Assembly: GCA_034401135.1 (NCBI GenBank)
Contig: JAWZSP010000002.1
Span: 2,418,001 to 2,482,000, forward strand
Reading direction: 5' to 3'
DNA: 64,000 bases
Origin: Volutella citrinella
Lineage: Eukaryota > Ascomycota > Sordariomycetes > Hypocreales > Nectriaceae
The notes under the pieces were generated by a model, which made no database searches, was not told the DNA's origin, and saw only the letters and a program-made list of their open reading frames with translations. This document shows positions 42,125-53,473 of the stretch, one piece after another. The position numbers and the translations under genes are program-made. Numbering within the stretch: position 1 is the first letter of the stretch; each line of letters starts with the position of its first letter.

Positions 42125-45100
42125 TCAGCCCAACCCCATAAACTCATTCTGCCGCAGGAAGCTCGTTGCCAGCTCGTCGCCCCCATGTTCGGCGGCTTCC
42201 ATCCAGTGCACAGCAACGCACATCAGGCCGGGATCGCTTCGCACATCATTCTCGGTCCCGCCTTCTCCGCCGCCCGAGCCCAGCCCAGCTGAGCCTCTTG
42301 CGCTGCTACCTCCGCCGCCCATGCCGTGCCCTCCGCCGGGGCCACTAGCGCTCAGGCGACTTCGTTCACTCCGTCCATACTTGTCCATGACGGCTTGCTT
42401 GAATACCTCCCGTGGCCTTGACAAGGGCTTCGTGGTTCGTTCCACATACTCGGGATTCGAGAGGTAGAACAATGCTAGCTCACGTTGCGCCGTGGGATGG
42501 CCCTCCTTTGCCGTGATGGCCCACATCTTGCCGGCGTCATCGAGCTTGTACGTTGTCGAAGGCGGCGGTGGCGTGCCAGATGTCGACTGCGGAACCTCCG
42601 AAGTCAACACCTCGTTTGCCGCCTTCCGCACGTGCGTGTGTGCCGCCACCACCTCGTCCGCCATCTCAACCATTGTACGGCACACCTCGGACTTGAGCTT
42701 CAGGGCTGCAAGTGCCGTATTCCAGAACGCCTTGCCTCGCTCTGGCTTGTCCAAGACAGTGGACGGGACAAACGAGGCAATGAACTGCAAGTCACGAAAC
42801 AGCGTCTTCGGCCGGATCGATGCTTCTCGAAAGAGGGCCTGCAATTCCTTGCTAATTGCGTCTGTGTTTGCAGCACCCCCTGAAATCACAGACCGCGTCT
42901 CCGAGCCCGATTGCCGGGACTGGTGTCCAAACAGCGGCGTGGCCATTTGCAACTGAAGCGCTTGGGAACGGCGCTCCTTCACATTGTCAATGGTGCCTTC
43001 AAGGGAAGTGGGACGTTTGCTTGCATGGTCCTCAACAACACTCGACCCGGCGTCTGACCGGTTCCAACGAGGTCTTTTGTGCCCACTGGAGTTCAGCGAG
43101 GCCACAATCAGATTCTCCAACTCATGGAGGGCATTCAACTTGGCATATGGATTAGGATGTACCATGAACATGTTCAGTAGTCGTTGATAAGCCCCCTTGA
43201 ATGGGAATTCGGAACTCGCTTCCTTCGAGATTGAGCCTCGTGGGGTTGTGTCGTTGGCCGTTGGTGCATCGCTTGTCTTAGTAGCGGTGGCCTCGGACGC
43301 TTCTGATGCTCGCTCCGAACTGGGCTCGCCAGCACTTCGCAAGTTCCCAAAACTCTTCTTCTTCTCAATGACGCGGGGACGCCCAGAGCTGCGTTTCTCC
43401 TTGATTTCGGACCGACGCTTCGCTCTCCGATCCAATGCATCCTTTCGGTCGATGCACTGTTGACCCAGCTGCTCAAACCAACCATCTGTTTCTGATCCTC
43501 GAGCAAACACCTGGTTGCCCAGGTCAGATAACAGTAGGCTGGTCAATGATTGCTGAAGGTCGCTCAGGAATTTGGTTTTCTCGTCATCCCCTCGATGTTG
43601 GAAAACAGTCTCGTTTGAGGATGCTGCTGTCCCGGGACGACCAGTGGAGTAGCTTGAGGTAGACGCAGCGTGCGCATGGTGGGAGAAGGTTGTTGAGAGA
43701 TTCGTCAGGCTAGTGGTTGGCGAATAGCCACGGGAGGCGCCGGACCCTGGTGACATGACGGGTTGGAAAGGGGACCAGAAGGTGTTCGAGTCCATCGTAT
43801 GAGCTGACGAGCCTCGATCAAAGTATTCCTGCCCATCCAAAATGTCGGACAGTGCCGAACTTGCCCTAGGATAGCTTTGACGCAAAGAGTCGATGGATTG
43901 CTGGCTCTGATTTAGAGACGAGAGCGTTCTCAAGTCTCGGGCAAACGAGTTTGGCCTGCTTGATGAAGTAGGGAACTTGCGATCGTGCTCGCTTATGATA
44001 CTTGCGGTATCATCTCCGGCCCAAGACGGCTCGCGCTCTTTTCGAACGCGGTCATAGCCCGCCTTCTCTCGCTTGTACAGCTCACTCGACCACAAAACAG
44101 GTGCCTCGCGAATCGTCTCTCCCACCAACTTCGAAATGCATTTGTCAACCTCGCAACAGAAACGATGAATTCGCTCTTCTCCCTGGCAGAAGTTTTCAAT
44201 ACCATATTTCTGGAGCCACAGAGCCGTCATCTCTGCTTGATCATCGCTCAGCTTGTTGGGCCCGCCTTGTTCCTCTGAAGCGGCCAGAAGATCCATTATT
44301 TGGGATTCTGTGCGATACAGATATGAAGAACCAGGGCCACGGGAAACGCTTGCACGCGACCGCTGGAAGGAATTCCAACGCCGAGGCATGCCCATTGTCT
44401 TCAAGGCCTGGCAAATGTCTCGACTGTGCGCGTATTCCTTAGAATTGCGCACATCGGTCACATACCACATCTTGTCGCGGACAGCCCGGACACGTTTCAT
44501 CATCCGGTCAATAAGACCTTCGTGACGTTCTTGGCTTTGCTTCAGCCAAACCAACCATGCATCATATTCTTCGATAGCGGAAGCAGATCGGCGGATAGTG
44601 TCTCTCGGTCCTCGTGAGAAGATATTGATGAGAATTGCGAAGCCATTAGCCCGAAGCGACGGCGAGGCCAGTGCGTTCAGCTGATTCAGAGTATTCCAGT
44701 ACTCATGCGCCGAAACAAAGTCAGCCAGGGCTTTTGATTGTGCAGAGGCTGCCTTGAGCATCGTCACCAAAACTGCCTCAGGCTGTGTGTCGTGCTCGCT
44801 CTTTTCCGGCGAAGAGCTCAGGTCTCCGCTTTGATCTCCATCTGTGGCGGAACGTTCTCCTTCATCGACAGTTTGCTTCCGATACGGGTTACGGCTGGCC
44901 ATCGACTTTTCTGGTGTAATGATCTTGGTTCTTGACTTGTATTTCTTCAACCCGGAAGCCCGATTGCTCAGCTGCGTCCGACCAGTCTCAGGTTCGAGAC
45001 TACGCGGGATCTCATAATCTTCAACGAGTTTCAGAATTGAGTCCCGTAATTGGTGATAGTCCTTGTCCAGCTCCGGGCCATCCAGAGCCTCGTCATCTGT

Positions 45101-47464
45101 TGTATCATTACTCGAAGAGTTCTCTTCGTCATCCAGCTCCTCGTCGGGGTCAAATGTCATGTGAGTAGAAAGGCTCCTGCCGTCAGAAGAAATGAACAGG
45201 ACCATCCACCGTTCACGGCAAGGGTGGCAGGAGCCGCGGCTTGCTTCGTGGCCAAGATTCTGTATCATCTCGTGGAGAGCCAGACGAAGTCGATAACCGT
45301 CATCTTCGTATTTGTTCAAGCGCCGTTGCAACTCAGAGTCCATGGCCGGGGGGGAGTATCGCTGAGGAGTTACTGAAGTTTGTTCCTCAATGTAGCTATC
45401 CCGGGAGGCAGTTGCGTCGCTGAAAACAGACGATGCACTGGTGCTGATGATGGAGGCAGTCTCAAAATTGTTCCGGGGGTTCGACATGGAAATAGGTTGC
45501 GAGATGGCCGACATTCCAGAGATGGATGCAGGCCCGGACCTGAAGCTGCCAGAAGCAGCTGATTGAGGTCGTCGTTCCGGAAACATGGCATTGACAAGTG
45601 TTACCAAGTCTGCCGGGCTGATTACCAGATAAGGATGGACCTCCTTGGTCTCTCTCAGCGACGTGATAGACCTCGCAGGGAGTAGCTTCGCGGCAGGGAC
45701 CTTGGACCGAGATCCTTGGAACCGGGCAAGAATGCTTTCAACGTGGCCCTTGATCTTGGGAGGCACTTCCACGGGTACACATGTCGCGGACGGCTTGCCC
45801 TTCCACATGCTAGAGACATATTCGTGGGCCTTCATGGCCACCTTCTTCAAAATCTTTTCGCGAGCATAAGGGGTAATGTGGTATTCGGCGAGCAGGCCGT
45901 ACGACTCGGGGTGGATGATGACACCAAGGAGGAAGACAAAAAAGAGGCATCGCCATACCAACCAACGAGACGTGTTTTCGACATATCTGCTGTCCAGCTT
46001 CTTCAGAACGGCGTTTCCGAGCTCCAGAAGACCCTCAGGGATTCCAGTCGCATCCTCATCATCGACAAGTTCAAACAACTGGTTTACTGCTCGGTCATAG
46101 AACTCCTTAGCAGCCACTTCGTCTGAGTGGTTCCAATCCGAGAGGTTGAATCGGGTGCCATGCTGGTCCTCAGCTCGGTCCAGAAGGAATGCACCATCTT
46201 CTAGGATCTTCATGAGGTACCATTCCATGTTTGACTTGCCTGACCAGTCCCGCATCGCCGTCCAAATGTTGAGGACCGAGATGAGAAAGTGTTCGCTGGT
46301 GGAATTAGGTTCCATAACAAGGCGCGCGAGTGCAGTTGACCATATTTCGGTACGTCGCTGGTCCTCAGAGCTGTCCGGGCCCGCGGAATTGGCGAAGCAG
46401 ATGTGAATTAGGATCGAGAGAGGATCATGCCGCTGGAAGGACAGAAGGCGTTCAATATCAACAGCAGTGCTGTTTCTACCAGACGCGCTTGCGTGAGACC
46501 TTGCGGCTGATCGGCCATGGTAGGGGAGGACTGATTCCACAGGCTCCAACCCCTTATGGTATGTAAGGAAAGAGTTGAGCTCGGAACTGGAAAGGGCACA
46601 GATACGAGTCGCCAAATAGTCCGGGTTTGTCCGCACCTGCGTCAAGAAATCCAAAAAAGTATCCCGGGCGGAGGCTGAAATGTCATGGAGGAACGGGGTC
46701 ATGGATCCAAGTGGATGTGAGGCCGCTGCGGAGTTAGTTGGAGTATCCAGACTATCTGAGGAGCTCAAGGCATGAGGGGCCAAAGACTCCATCTCTGGGT
46801 CCACAAGGGAGTATCGATGGAGCAGTTCACAGCTGTTTCTAACATCGTGAATCGCTCCGTGGAGAGCCGTGAAGCTATCCTTCTCATCCTTTCGAAAGTT
46901 TTCCACAAGGTTGCGGTGAGCAATCTCGCCGCAGCGGGTCAGGCGCGCGCTGAGAGCAGTAGAAACCAAAGTCCGCTGAAGGCGAAGCCGGGTGTTCGCG
47001 CGCTTGCGCTCCTGGTACTTGGAAAGTCGCACAAGATGGGCAAGTTCCTCCAAGGTAGTACTATCGGTATCCGGGGATAGGTGCGGGTTAGTATATTGGG
47101 ACACGTCCCGCAAGAGGGGCTTCGGGAATGTGGGCGGCGAAGCGTCTGTCGAGAGCTTGTCGTCGGGTATCACAGGCGACTGACTAATGTCTTGTCGCAG
47201 GCTGGGATGAGAAGGCATGTTTGGCTGTGCGACCACAGGCTTCCGAGACGAAGAGGGAGGGAGGATGAGCGGTGGATGCAGTTGAACATGACCACGGCGG
47301 GTGCTCTCGTCGGCGCGTCGAGTTGGCAGAGCTTGCTGCTTGTCGGACGGTCGACCGGGGCTCGGAGAACGGTTTCGGCGAGAACGGGTGGGTTGCGCAT
47401 GGACACCGACGGGATCGTGAGTGGTGACGGTGGGTGACACGGCTGTTGACGCAGTGACGTCCAT
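42125..47464 (-). CDS. Very large conserved fungal protein with C-terminal Sel1-like repeats
   Basis: A 5.3-kb single exon encoding 1779 residues from ATG 47464; the frame open to 47539 begins with TTG. The N-terminal ~150 residues are Ser/Pro/Arg-rich and disordered. A helical region follows (LEELAHLVRLSKYQERKR, FTALHGAIHDVRNSCELLHR, SILIHICFANSAG, RWLVWRCLFFVFLLGVIIHP; the last is strongly hydrophobic). Conserved blocks continue with HPYLVISPADLVTLVNAMFP, SCHPCRERWMVLFISSDGRS and FAILINIFSRGPRDTIRR. Several Ser-rich linkers intervene. The end has two Sel1-like units (KMWAITAKEGHPTAQRELA; MCVAVHWMEAAEHGGDELA) separated by a Gly-rich insert. Such proteins are widespread in filamentous fungi; molecular role unknown to me, perhaps a scaffold. 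Confidence 0.9.
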   Translation of the reverse strand: MDVTASTAVSPTVTTHDPVGVHAQPTRSRRNRSPSPGRPSDKQQALPTRRADESTRRGHVQLHPPLILPPSSSRKPVVAQPNMPSHPSLRQDISQSPVIPDDKLSTDASPPTFPKPLLRDVSQYTNPHLSPDTDSTTLEELAHLVRLSKYQERKRANTRLRLQRTLVSTALSARLTRCGEIAHRNLVENFRKDEKDSFTALHGAIHDVRNSCELLHRYSLVDPEMESLAPHALSSSDSLDTPTNSAAASHPLGSMTPFLHDISASARDTFLDFLTQVRTNPDYLATRICALSSSELNSFLTYHKGLEPVESVLPYHGRSAARSHASASGRNSTAVDIERLLSFQRHDPLSILIHICFANSAGPDSSEDQRRTEIWSTALARLVMEPNSTSEHFLISVLNIWTAMRDWSGKSNMEWYLMKILEDGAFLLDRAEDQHGTRFNLSDWNHSDEVAAKEFYDRAVNQLFELVDDEDATGIPEGLLELGNAVLKKLDSRYVENTSRWLVWRCLFFVFLLGVIIHPESYGLLAEYHITPYAREKILKKVAMKAHEYVSSMWKGKPSATCVPVEVPPKIKGHVESILARFQGSRSKVPAAKLLPARSITSLRETKEVHPYLVISPADLVTLVNAMFPERRPQSAASGSFRSGPASISGMSAISQPISMSNPRNNFETASIISTSASSVFSDATASRDSYIEEQTSVTPQRYSPPAMDSELQRRLNKYEDDGYRLRLALHEMIQNLGHEASRGSCHPCRERWMVLFISSDGRSLSTHMTFDPDEELDDEENSSSNDTTDDEALDGPELDKDYHQLRDSILKLVEDYEIPRSLEPETGRTQLSNRASGLKKYKSRTKIITPEKSMASRNPYRKQTVDEGERSATDGDQSGDLSSSPEKSEHDTQPEAVLVTMLKAASAQSKALADFVSAHEYWNTLNQLNALASPSLRANGFAILINIFSRGPRDTIRRSASAIEEYDAWLVWLKQSQERHEGLIDRMMKRVRAVRDKMWYVTDVRNSKEYAHSRDICQALKTMGMPRRWNSFQRSRASVSRGPGSSYLYRTESQIMDLLAASEEQGGPNKLSDDQAEMTALWLQKYGIENFCQGEERIHRFCCEVDKCISKLVGETIREAPVLWSSELYKREKAGYDRVRKEREPSWAGDDTASIISEHDRKFPTSSSRPNSFARDLRTLSSLNQSQQSIDSLRQSYPRASSALSDILDGQEYFDRGSSAHTMDSNTFWSPFQPVMSPGSGASRGYSPTTSLTNLSTTFSHHAHAASTSSYSTGRPGTAASSNETVFQHRGDDEKTKFLSDLQQSLTSLLLSDLGNQVFARGSETDGWFEQLGQQCIDRKDALDRRAKRRSEIKEKRSSGRPRVIEKKKSFGNLRSAGEPSSERASEASEATATKTSDAPTANDTTPRGSISKEASSEFPFKGAYQRLLNMFMVHPNPYAKLNALHELENLIVASLNSSGHKRPRWNRSDAGSSVVEDHASKRPTSLEGTIDNVKERRSQALQLQMATPLFGHQSRQSGSETRSVISGGAANTDAISKELQALFREASIRPKTLFRDLQFIASFVPSTVLDKPERGKAFWNTALAALKLKSEVCRTMVEMADEVVAAHTHVRKAANEVLTSEVPQSTSGTPPPPSTTYKLDDAGKMWAITAKEGHPTAQRELALFYLSNPEYVERTTKPLSRPREVFKQAVMDKYGRSERSRLSASGPGGGHGMGGGGSSARGSAGLGSGGGEGGTENDVRSDPGLMCVAVHWMEAAEHGGDELATSFLRQNEFMGLG

Positions 47465-50400
47465 CAGCACATGGAGACGGACAAGAGGAGCAGTGGCATT
47501 AGTGGCTTTGCAACTGCTGGGCAGCGCGGGCCGGGCCAAACATACGGGGAGACGCGTGTACGCAGACGGGCGAAGAGAGGGAGCGTTGCATGGAGATCAT
47601 GGCGAGCCCATGGACAACCGTCGAGGTCGCAGCCGCAGTTCCGCTGACAGCGCTCAGTGAGGCGCTGCCCACGGGCCTGTTGCGCGAGTGTGCAAGAACG
47701 AGATCGAGGTGGCCAGAGTCAAAGGCGACTCGCGGCGGCGAAAGCAAGCAGCGAAAGTCGCACAGAGATGAAGAAGGCAGCTGCCTTCGTTTCGAGGTTG
47801 CGGTTGGTGCTTGCAGCTAGTCGCGACAATCGGGATTGGCGTGGAGCCCAAGAGCGCCTGGCTTGGAGGGGGAGGTATTAGTAGTATAAAACGGTTGGTT
47901 GCTCAGCGCCTGGAAGAGCAACAGTTCGTGTTCAAAGCCGTAGCCAGGAACCTATTAGGGCAAGCAGAGTCGTAAAGGTAGTCGTTAGATAAGGAACGTG
48001 GTCTATCGCACGCGACGGAGAGAACAAGGATCGTCTTGATGCGCGAACAGCAGAGAACCCAAGAAGAGGGAAGAGGGAAGAGGGAGGATGTGGGTGCGGG
48101 AGTTGGGGACGAGGTAGCAGACGGTGGTGGTATAGTCGTGGTGGGGGGGATGATGAAGAGAAGTACTCGAGTTTGTTGCGCATGTGCAGTTCGGTGGGCA
48201 CCTCGCTGTTGAACAACTCACACACGTCTATCAGGGGACGGCTGCGCTCAGCGAAACGCCCCTTCGGGTGCTGGCTCAGGTACCTTTGGCTAAGAGCTGG
48301 GGCAATCCGGTGACCTGGACTGCACCGTCGAAAGGCGAGCTCTGGTTGGAGTATGACCGAGTAATGCACCACCGTATCAACAGCAAGAGACGGGCTGGCT
48401 GACTGACCTTGGGAGACCGCCGGAGAGGCGAACCAAACCCCAAGCTTGGGGCACAAAACAGCTGGCAGCCAGGGATTTGGGGTTGGGATCAGCCCGCACC
48501 GCACCGCTGGCTCGCGTCCATCCGTCGGGCTGGCTGGCTGGGCTCCCGCTGCTGGCTGGCTGGGTCCAAAGGTCCCAACCCAATGGAGGTGGGGGGTGGG
48601 TGCACCCGCCAGCAACACCCAGCGAGGGGGGGGCAGCCACTGGGCCTAGCGCCTGGCTCAGAGTGCAGAGAAGCCTGCAGGAGGGGTACGACAGGGCCAG
48701 CACCTGTCCGGACAGGACCTCCTGGCTGCATGTGGGAGGGGAGGAACCCAAGCCACAGGCTTTTTAGGCACCCCTCCCACCCCCCGAGGGCGGAGCGGAG
48801 CGGGCCATATTTGGGGTGTTTGCCCTGTCCAGGTCACGAGTACCGTACTGCAGCGGGTGCGAGGATCGAGCCACACGGTGAGTGGGTCCAGGAATTGCCG
48901 TTGAAGGCTGCGAGGTAGCTTTCCCGTTGGACGTCCAGCTAGCGGTACCTCGTGGCCAAGTCGGGGTCCTGCGTGCGATTGGCACGTACCTGACACAAGC
49001 CAAACTGAGGCTGCAGTCGTGCTGCATGGTCCATCTGCACACGCAAATTGTTTAGGTACCTGGGGGTAGGAGTAAAACTGGCCAGAGATGAGGTTGAAGG
49101 GAGTACGCATATTACATGTCGTGTCGTGTTTTCCGTTCCGTGTCTGTTGTGCCGATGTCCTGCTCCAGTACCTCAACAAGGGTGCGGGAAACGAAAAGGG
49201 ACACCCGAGCGGCTGATAACACAACCTACTCTGGTTCACTACAGAGGACACATCAGATTCAAGGCCACATGTTTTGACGCCGTCACACGTCTTTCTTTGC
49301 TGTGTCATTGTGTGGAGAAGGGTTCGAGATAAACGACAACTATTCCCTGGTCAGGTGCTCGCGCCAGCACTGACACTCATCAATGCGACCTACCACATTG
49401 TGCAGGACATGGACCGCATGTGTGCTGGCTCTCTTCGCCGAGTTGGGCTGTGCCGACATGAGTATGTGCATTTGATGCTTGATTAATTGGCAATGCGCTC
49501 GTGTCTACAGCGAGTCTGATTGCTGACGGATGCGCTCTGCATCATGTTTCTCACAGTGCCGTCCTCTCAAAGTTTACCATGCCGTGCTGGACGTGATGTC
49601 GGTGAGCTAGCTCCATGAGCATTTTGTCGCCTTCTTCTTCTTTTCTTTTCTTTCCCCTCCCCCATCTACCATTATCATATGCCGCAGTCAGTCCTATCAA
49701 TCTACTCCGGCTTACGCTGCGTTGTTGTGTTTGTTACGCGTGTGTTATGATACAATGGCAGCTGGGACAACGGTATAGAAGGCACTAGTACCTACCTCTA
49801 TAGCACTGTACCACGGGCGACCCATGACGCCCCAGAACACAGAGTTGCCCCCATGTCTCAACGGCATTGCAACTAGGGACTTCCCTGCTGGGAGGTTTAA
49901 TTGCTCGCCTGTGCCTTGCCTCTGCCTCGCCTTGCGTTGGTGTGGCTTTTGGGTGTCCTTTTATTACATACAGTGAGCGCTTTAGGCCAGGCCGGAGCAT
50001 TTTGGGCAGGTTATGGTTTATATCATTTACCAGTCCCGTGTCCCGGGACTGGACCCTGGTCCACTGGGAAGCCTGGGAGGCGATCAGCTCCGCACTCGCG
50101 CGAGCCAGTCCGTCCCAAGGATCAAAAGATGAGATATATCATCTGCACATCATGGCCGGCCAACCGGCCTATAGCCGCTCCCACAACGACCAGAGAGGGC
50201 TGCCTGCCGAGGGATCAATCGTTTTCCTGTTGCTGCGGCCCTGTGCATTTGCCGCCCAGCCAGCTGGCCATGTCACAGTGGCAAAGGGCCTACCACCAGT
50301 CATGACCACTGGCCATGGATCCCATCCCGCACCATTTGCTCAGGTTACACGGGACGAACCCTGGACGAACGCCTTGCCTCCTGGTCGCGTTGCCTCCCAA

Positions 50401-53400
50401 GCCCTCCTTCCCTTCCACGCTCCGGCAACAGGCCAGACACGTGTGGCCACAGGGGCGGTTGAAGCCAGAATACCTATGTCATTCCATGAGCTGGTCGACG
50501 AAAGAGGCGCTCGCACCGAGACCCTGCTTGGCGCTGTGCAACACCCCCAATCCCTGCCCGGTCGACCGACGAGGCCCAAGGTGAGGGTGGTGAGTTGGCA
50601 TTGCATCTTGGAGGGGGTCCCTTGGGGCCCTCCCGTGCATCGCCTGCGCGAACAATCCCATCCACCCTTCCTCTAATTGACCACTCCGTACTAATTATGT
50701 ACGTACATCCATCCATTTGGTTGGTCCACACGAGGAGGCCATTGCATCAGACCCCAAGAAACCGGCCCGGAGGCCACTCTGCAGATCCCCGTATTCGTAC
50801 GGTCCAGCAGAGTTGTCGCTCATGCCTCAGTAGAGGACGAGTTCAATGCCTGTGCTAGCCACCAGTTCTTACAAGATTGCATCTCGTTTCCTTTTTCTTG
50901 TATCTCCTCCACTATGTCTGGTAAGGTATACCCAGTCCCGGTTCGACTTACAGCCATGAGCACTCTCTTCCCCGAGGCTGTAGCTACCTACCTACCTATC
51001 CACACCGCCATCGACCGACACTCTCTATCTCGGCCACGATAGCAATGCCGATAGCTGCCTTGTCGCTCCACGCTCACTGATTATTGGCTTTGCAACTGCA
51101 CATGGTCTGCGAGAAACATTCCCACTCCCAGGCTAGTTCATGTGCAAGCAGCGACGACTCGTAAATAATAACCAAAATCATGCGCATCACCACAGTCCCC
51201 ATAATAGTAATCACAATGACGGCACGCAGGAATAATATGGAAGCCCACAGGACCTTGAAAAAAATTATTAATAATTATCATATTGGAAGACTTAATATTA
51301 TCAGAACTCAGCTCCCGGGGCTTACTCTTGCTCCTCTTCCATCCAACAGTCACACAACCCCACACCCTTCATCGACAACACCCCTCCTTTCGCCCCTGTC
51401 CAGCCAATCTGGTGCCTCCACGCTTGAGGCATCCGAGCAGCCAGGCCACCCTCCCCTCCCCGCCGCTTGCCTGCTTCCTTCGTCAGGTGTACCGGTCGAG
51501 GAGGAGGAGTCTGTCTGTCTGTGCTCTAGTGCCCCAGCCCTGACTTTGGACTAGCCAAGTAGGCCGCCGCCATGATGATGCTCTTTCAGCCAGTGCAACT
51601 GCCCGCCTTTTCGCCCTTGCCAACGCACACTCATCACAGGCCCAATCATGCGCCATACACACCATGGCCTGCATACAAGCTGTTCCCCCCCATGAGGCTC
51701 CATCTCGCCCTCGTCGCCAATCACGACATTGCCTCCGGCTGACACCGCAAACAAGCGACAGGTTCCCAAGGGAAACCCTCTTCTCGGCCTTCGCCTGCTG
51801 ATGATTCCTAGCCACCACCGCCTCACCTCGCCTCGACTCGCCCCGTCATTGTTGGCCATGTCACCGGCGGCCCGTGCTGCTGGCCCTCATACAGTACCTG
51901 ATATGCCGTAGGAGGTGGCACTGAAAATAAGACTCCCGTCTACTGCCGTGCTCGTATGGGGGGCGGCCAACCCGTGCCTAAATCTGCACCCTGCGCCTGC
52001 CACACACGCCGTCTCCCCTCCAATCTTGCCCATCGCCATCCGCTTGAGCTGTCCCTGTTGATACTTTGCACCCCATGATATGCGTTGCACTGTTGAACAA
52101 TGCCTCATACCGTCGTCACATTCTATCCCGGACTTGTCGGTTCCTTACTGCGAAAGGGACCTACCAGCCCTGCCGCAGTCGAACCAGCACTCGGGAGGGC
52201 CGTCCACTCGGTGCGGCGGTGCGCTGTATCGCTCCGGCCCACCTCCGGCCCACCTCCGTATCCACCCCCCGTCCCAACAGTTCTTTGCTCCGGACCAGCG
52301 CCCTTGCATTGCATCAAGCCATCATCTCCTTTGACGGCTTGAACCCCCCAGCCATCGCCGCTTAACCCCGGACTTCCTTGAATCTTGTCGATGCATTGCG
52401 CCCTTCATGGCTCCATAGCACACATGGCCCATCCGCAGACTACAGGCATCCGTGCCAGCATCCGTGCCATGTCAGCTCGGGCCACGAGGAACTCTTTGAA
52501 CAATGCCATCCTCCCGTATCTCCCAATGCGGCCTCCGGCAGTCTCGCCGCCGTGCCAGCGACTCCCTGCATGCCACAGCCGTGTCCCGCCCAGTCTCAGT
52601 AGGCAGTGAGGCCAAGCACGAGGCGAGCTGTGGCTGTCGTGGCTCCAGATCAGTTGTCCATCCCGCTTCTGCTTCTGCGAGCTCGTGGCACATACATGCA
52701 TACATAGTCGCCCACCCATGTATCGACAGCAATTGATTGGGCCATGGGTTGCGGGCTGATTCAAGGTGTAGCCCGTAACCGTAAATTGCACCATCTTCCA
52801 GTTCACGACGTGGCGCGAACCCACTTGTCGCCTCTCTCAACAACATATCTGTTACTCTCAGCTTACCTGGTAGGCGCACCGTCAGCAACTCTCACGGACG
52901 CGGCAGCAAGGCTCAACCCGAGGCATGTGCGTTATGCGTTGGCTAGTGTCACGACTATTCTCGATCTAGATTTCCCAGCTTCAAAGCCCCCCGGCTCCAG
53001 CATGGAGCTCCATTTTATCCGGGGCTTGCTCTCAGGTTTGCCCTCAAGTGTTCATAGAACAGTGCTTCTAGAACCAGTCGTCTCCCAGAATAGCCGAACG
53101 AGTTCCGAAAGGACGGCAAAAGGCCCAATTACTACTACCCGCCGAGGCACGACCGCCCAGTACGTACTATCAACGGCCAAAGACGGGCTACGCATGTCAC
53201 ACAAAGCAGGGTAGCTGAGACATCATGGGGCTTGATAAGACAGACACGTAGATTCATTGATGCATAATAATGATATGAAGGGTACCGCCACTTCATCTTG
53301 CAAACATGGGTATAATACAACCGCTATCCGACTGGACCCTGACCAGTTGACCCTAATTAGGTATGCTGCAGCATCCTATCTCTCGTAATACTTGCGAAAC

Positions 53401-53473
53401 CTGATTCAATGCTTGACGCTCCCCTCCTGTACTTTTGTTGCCCTTGTAGGTGCATGTGATTATTTTCGTTCAT
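47465..53473. other. 6-kb gene-free block between the Sel1-like gene and hapX
   Basis: Both neighbours read leftwards, so this block is the upstream region of the Sel1-like gene and the downstream region of hapX. The open frames inside (for example 48409-48918, 49308-48658, 49867-50676, 52744-53214) overlap on opposite strands, often start with TTG/GTG and carry no motif. Seen features: a GGCTGGCT-type repeat at about 48525-48565, a polypyrimidine run at about 49630-49662, a TATAAAA at 47886-47892 facing right, and an AT-rich patch at about 51255-51300. Non-coding RNA is possible but cannot be shown here. Confidence 0.5.
48525..48566. repeat. GGCTGGCT-type low-complexity repeat
   Basis: Two clusters of CTGGCTGGCTGG separated by CTCCCGCTG. 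It is a short GC-rich tandem repeat inside the large gene-free block. Confidence 0.8.

Noticed and set aside
48658..50676. Long frames (216 and 269 codons) in the 6-kb block
   Set aside because: No motifs, overlapping frames on both strands; the 269-codon frame starts with TTG.
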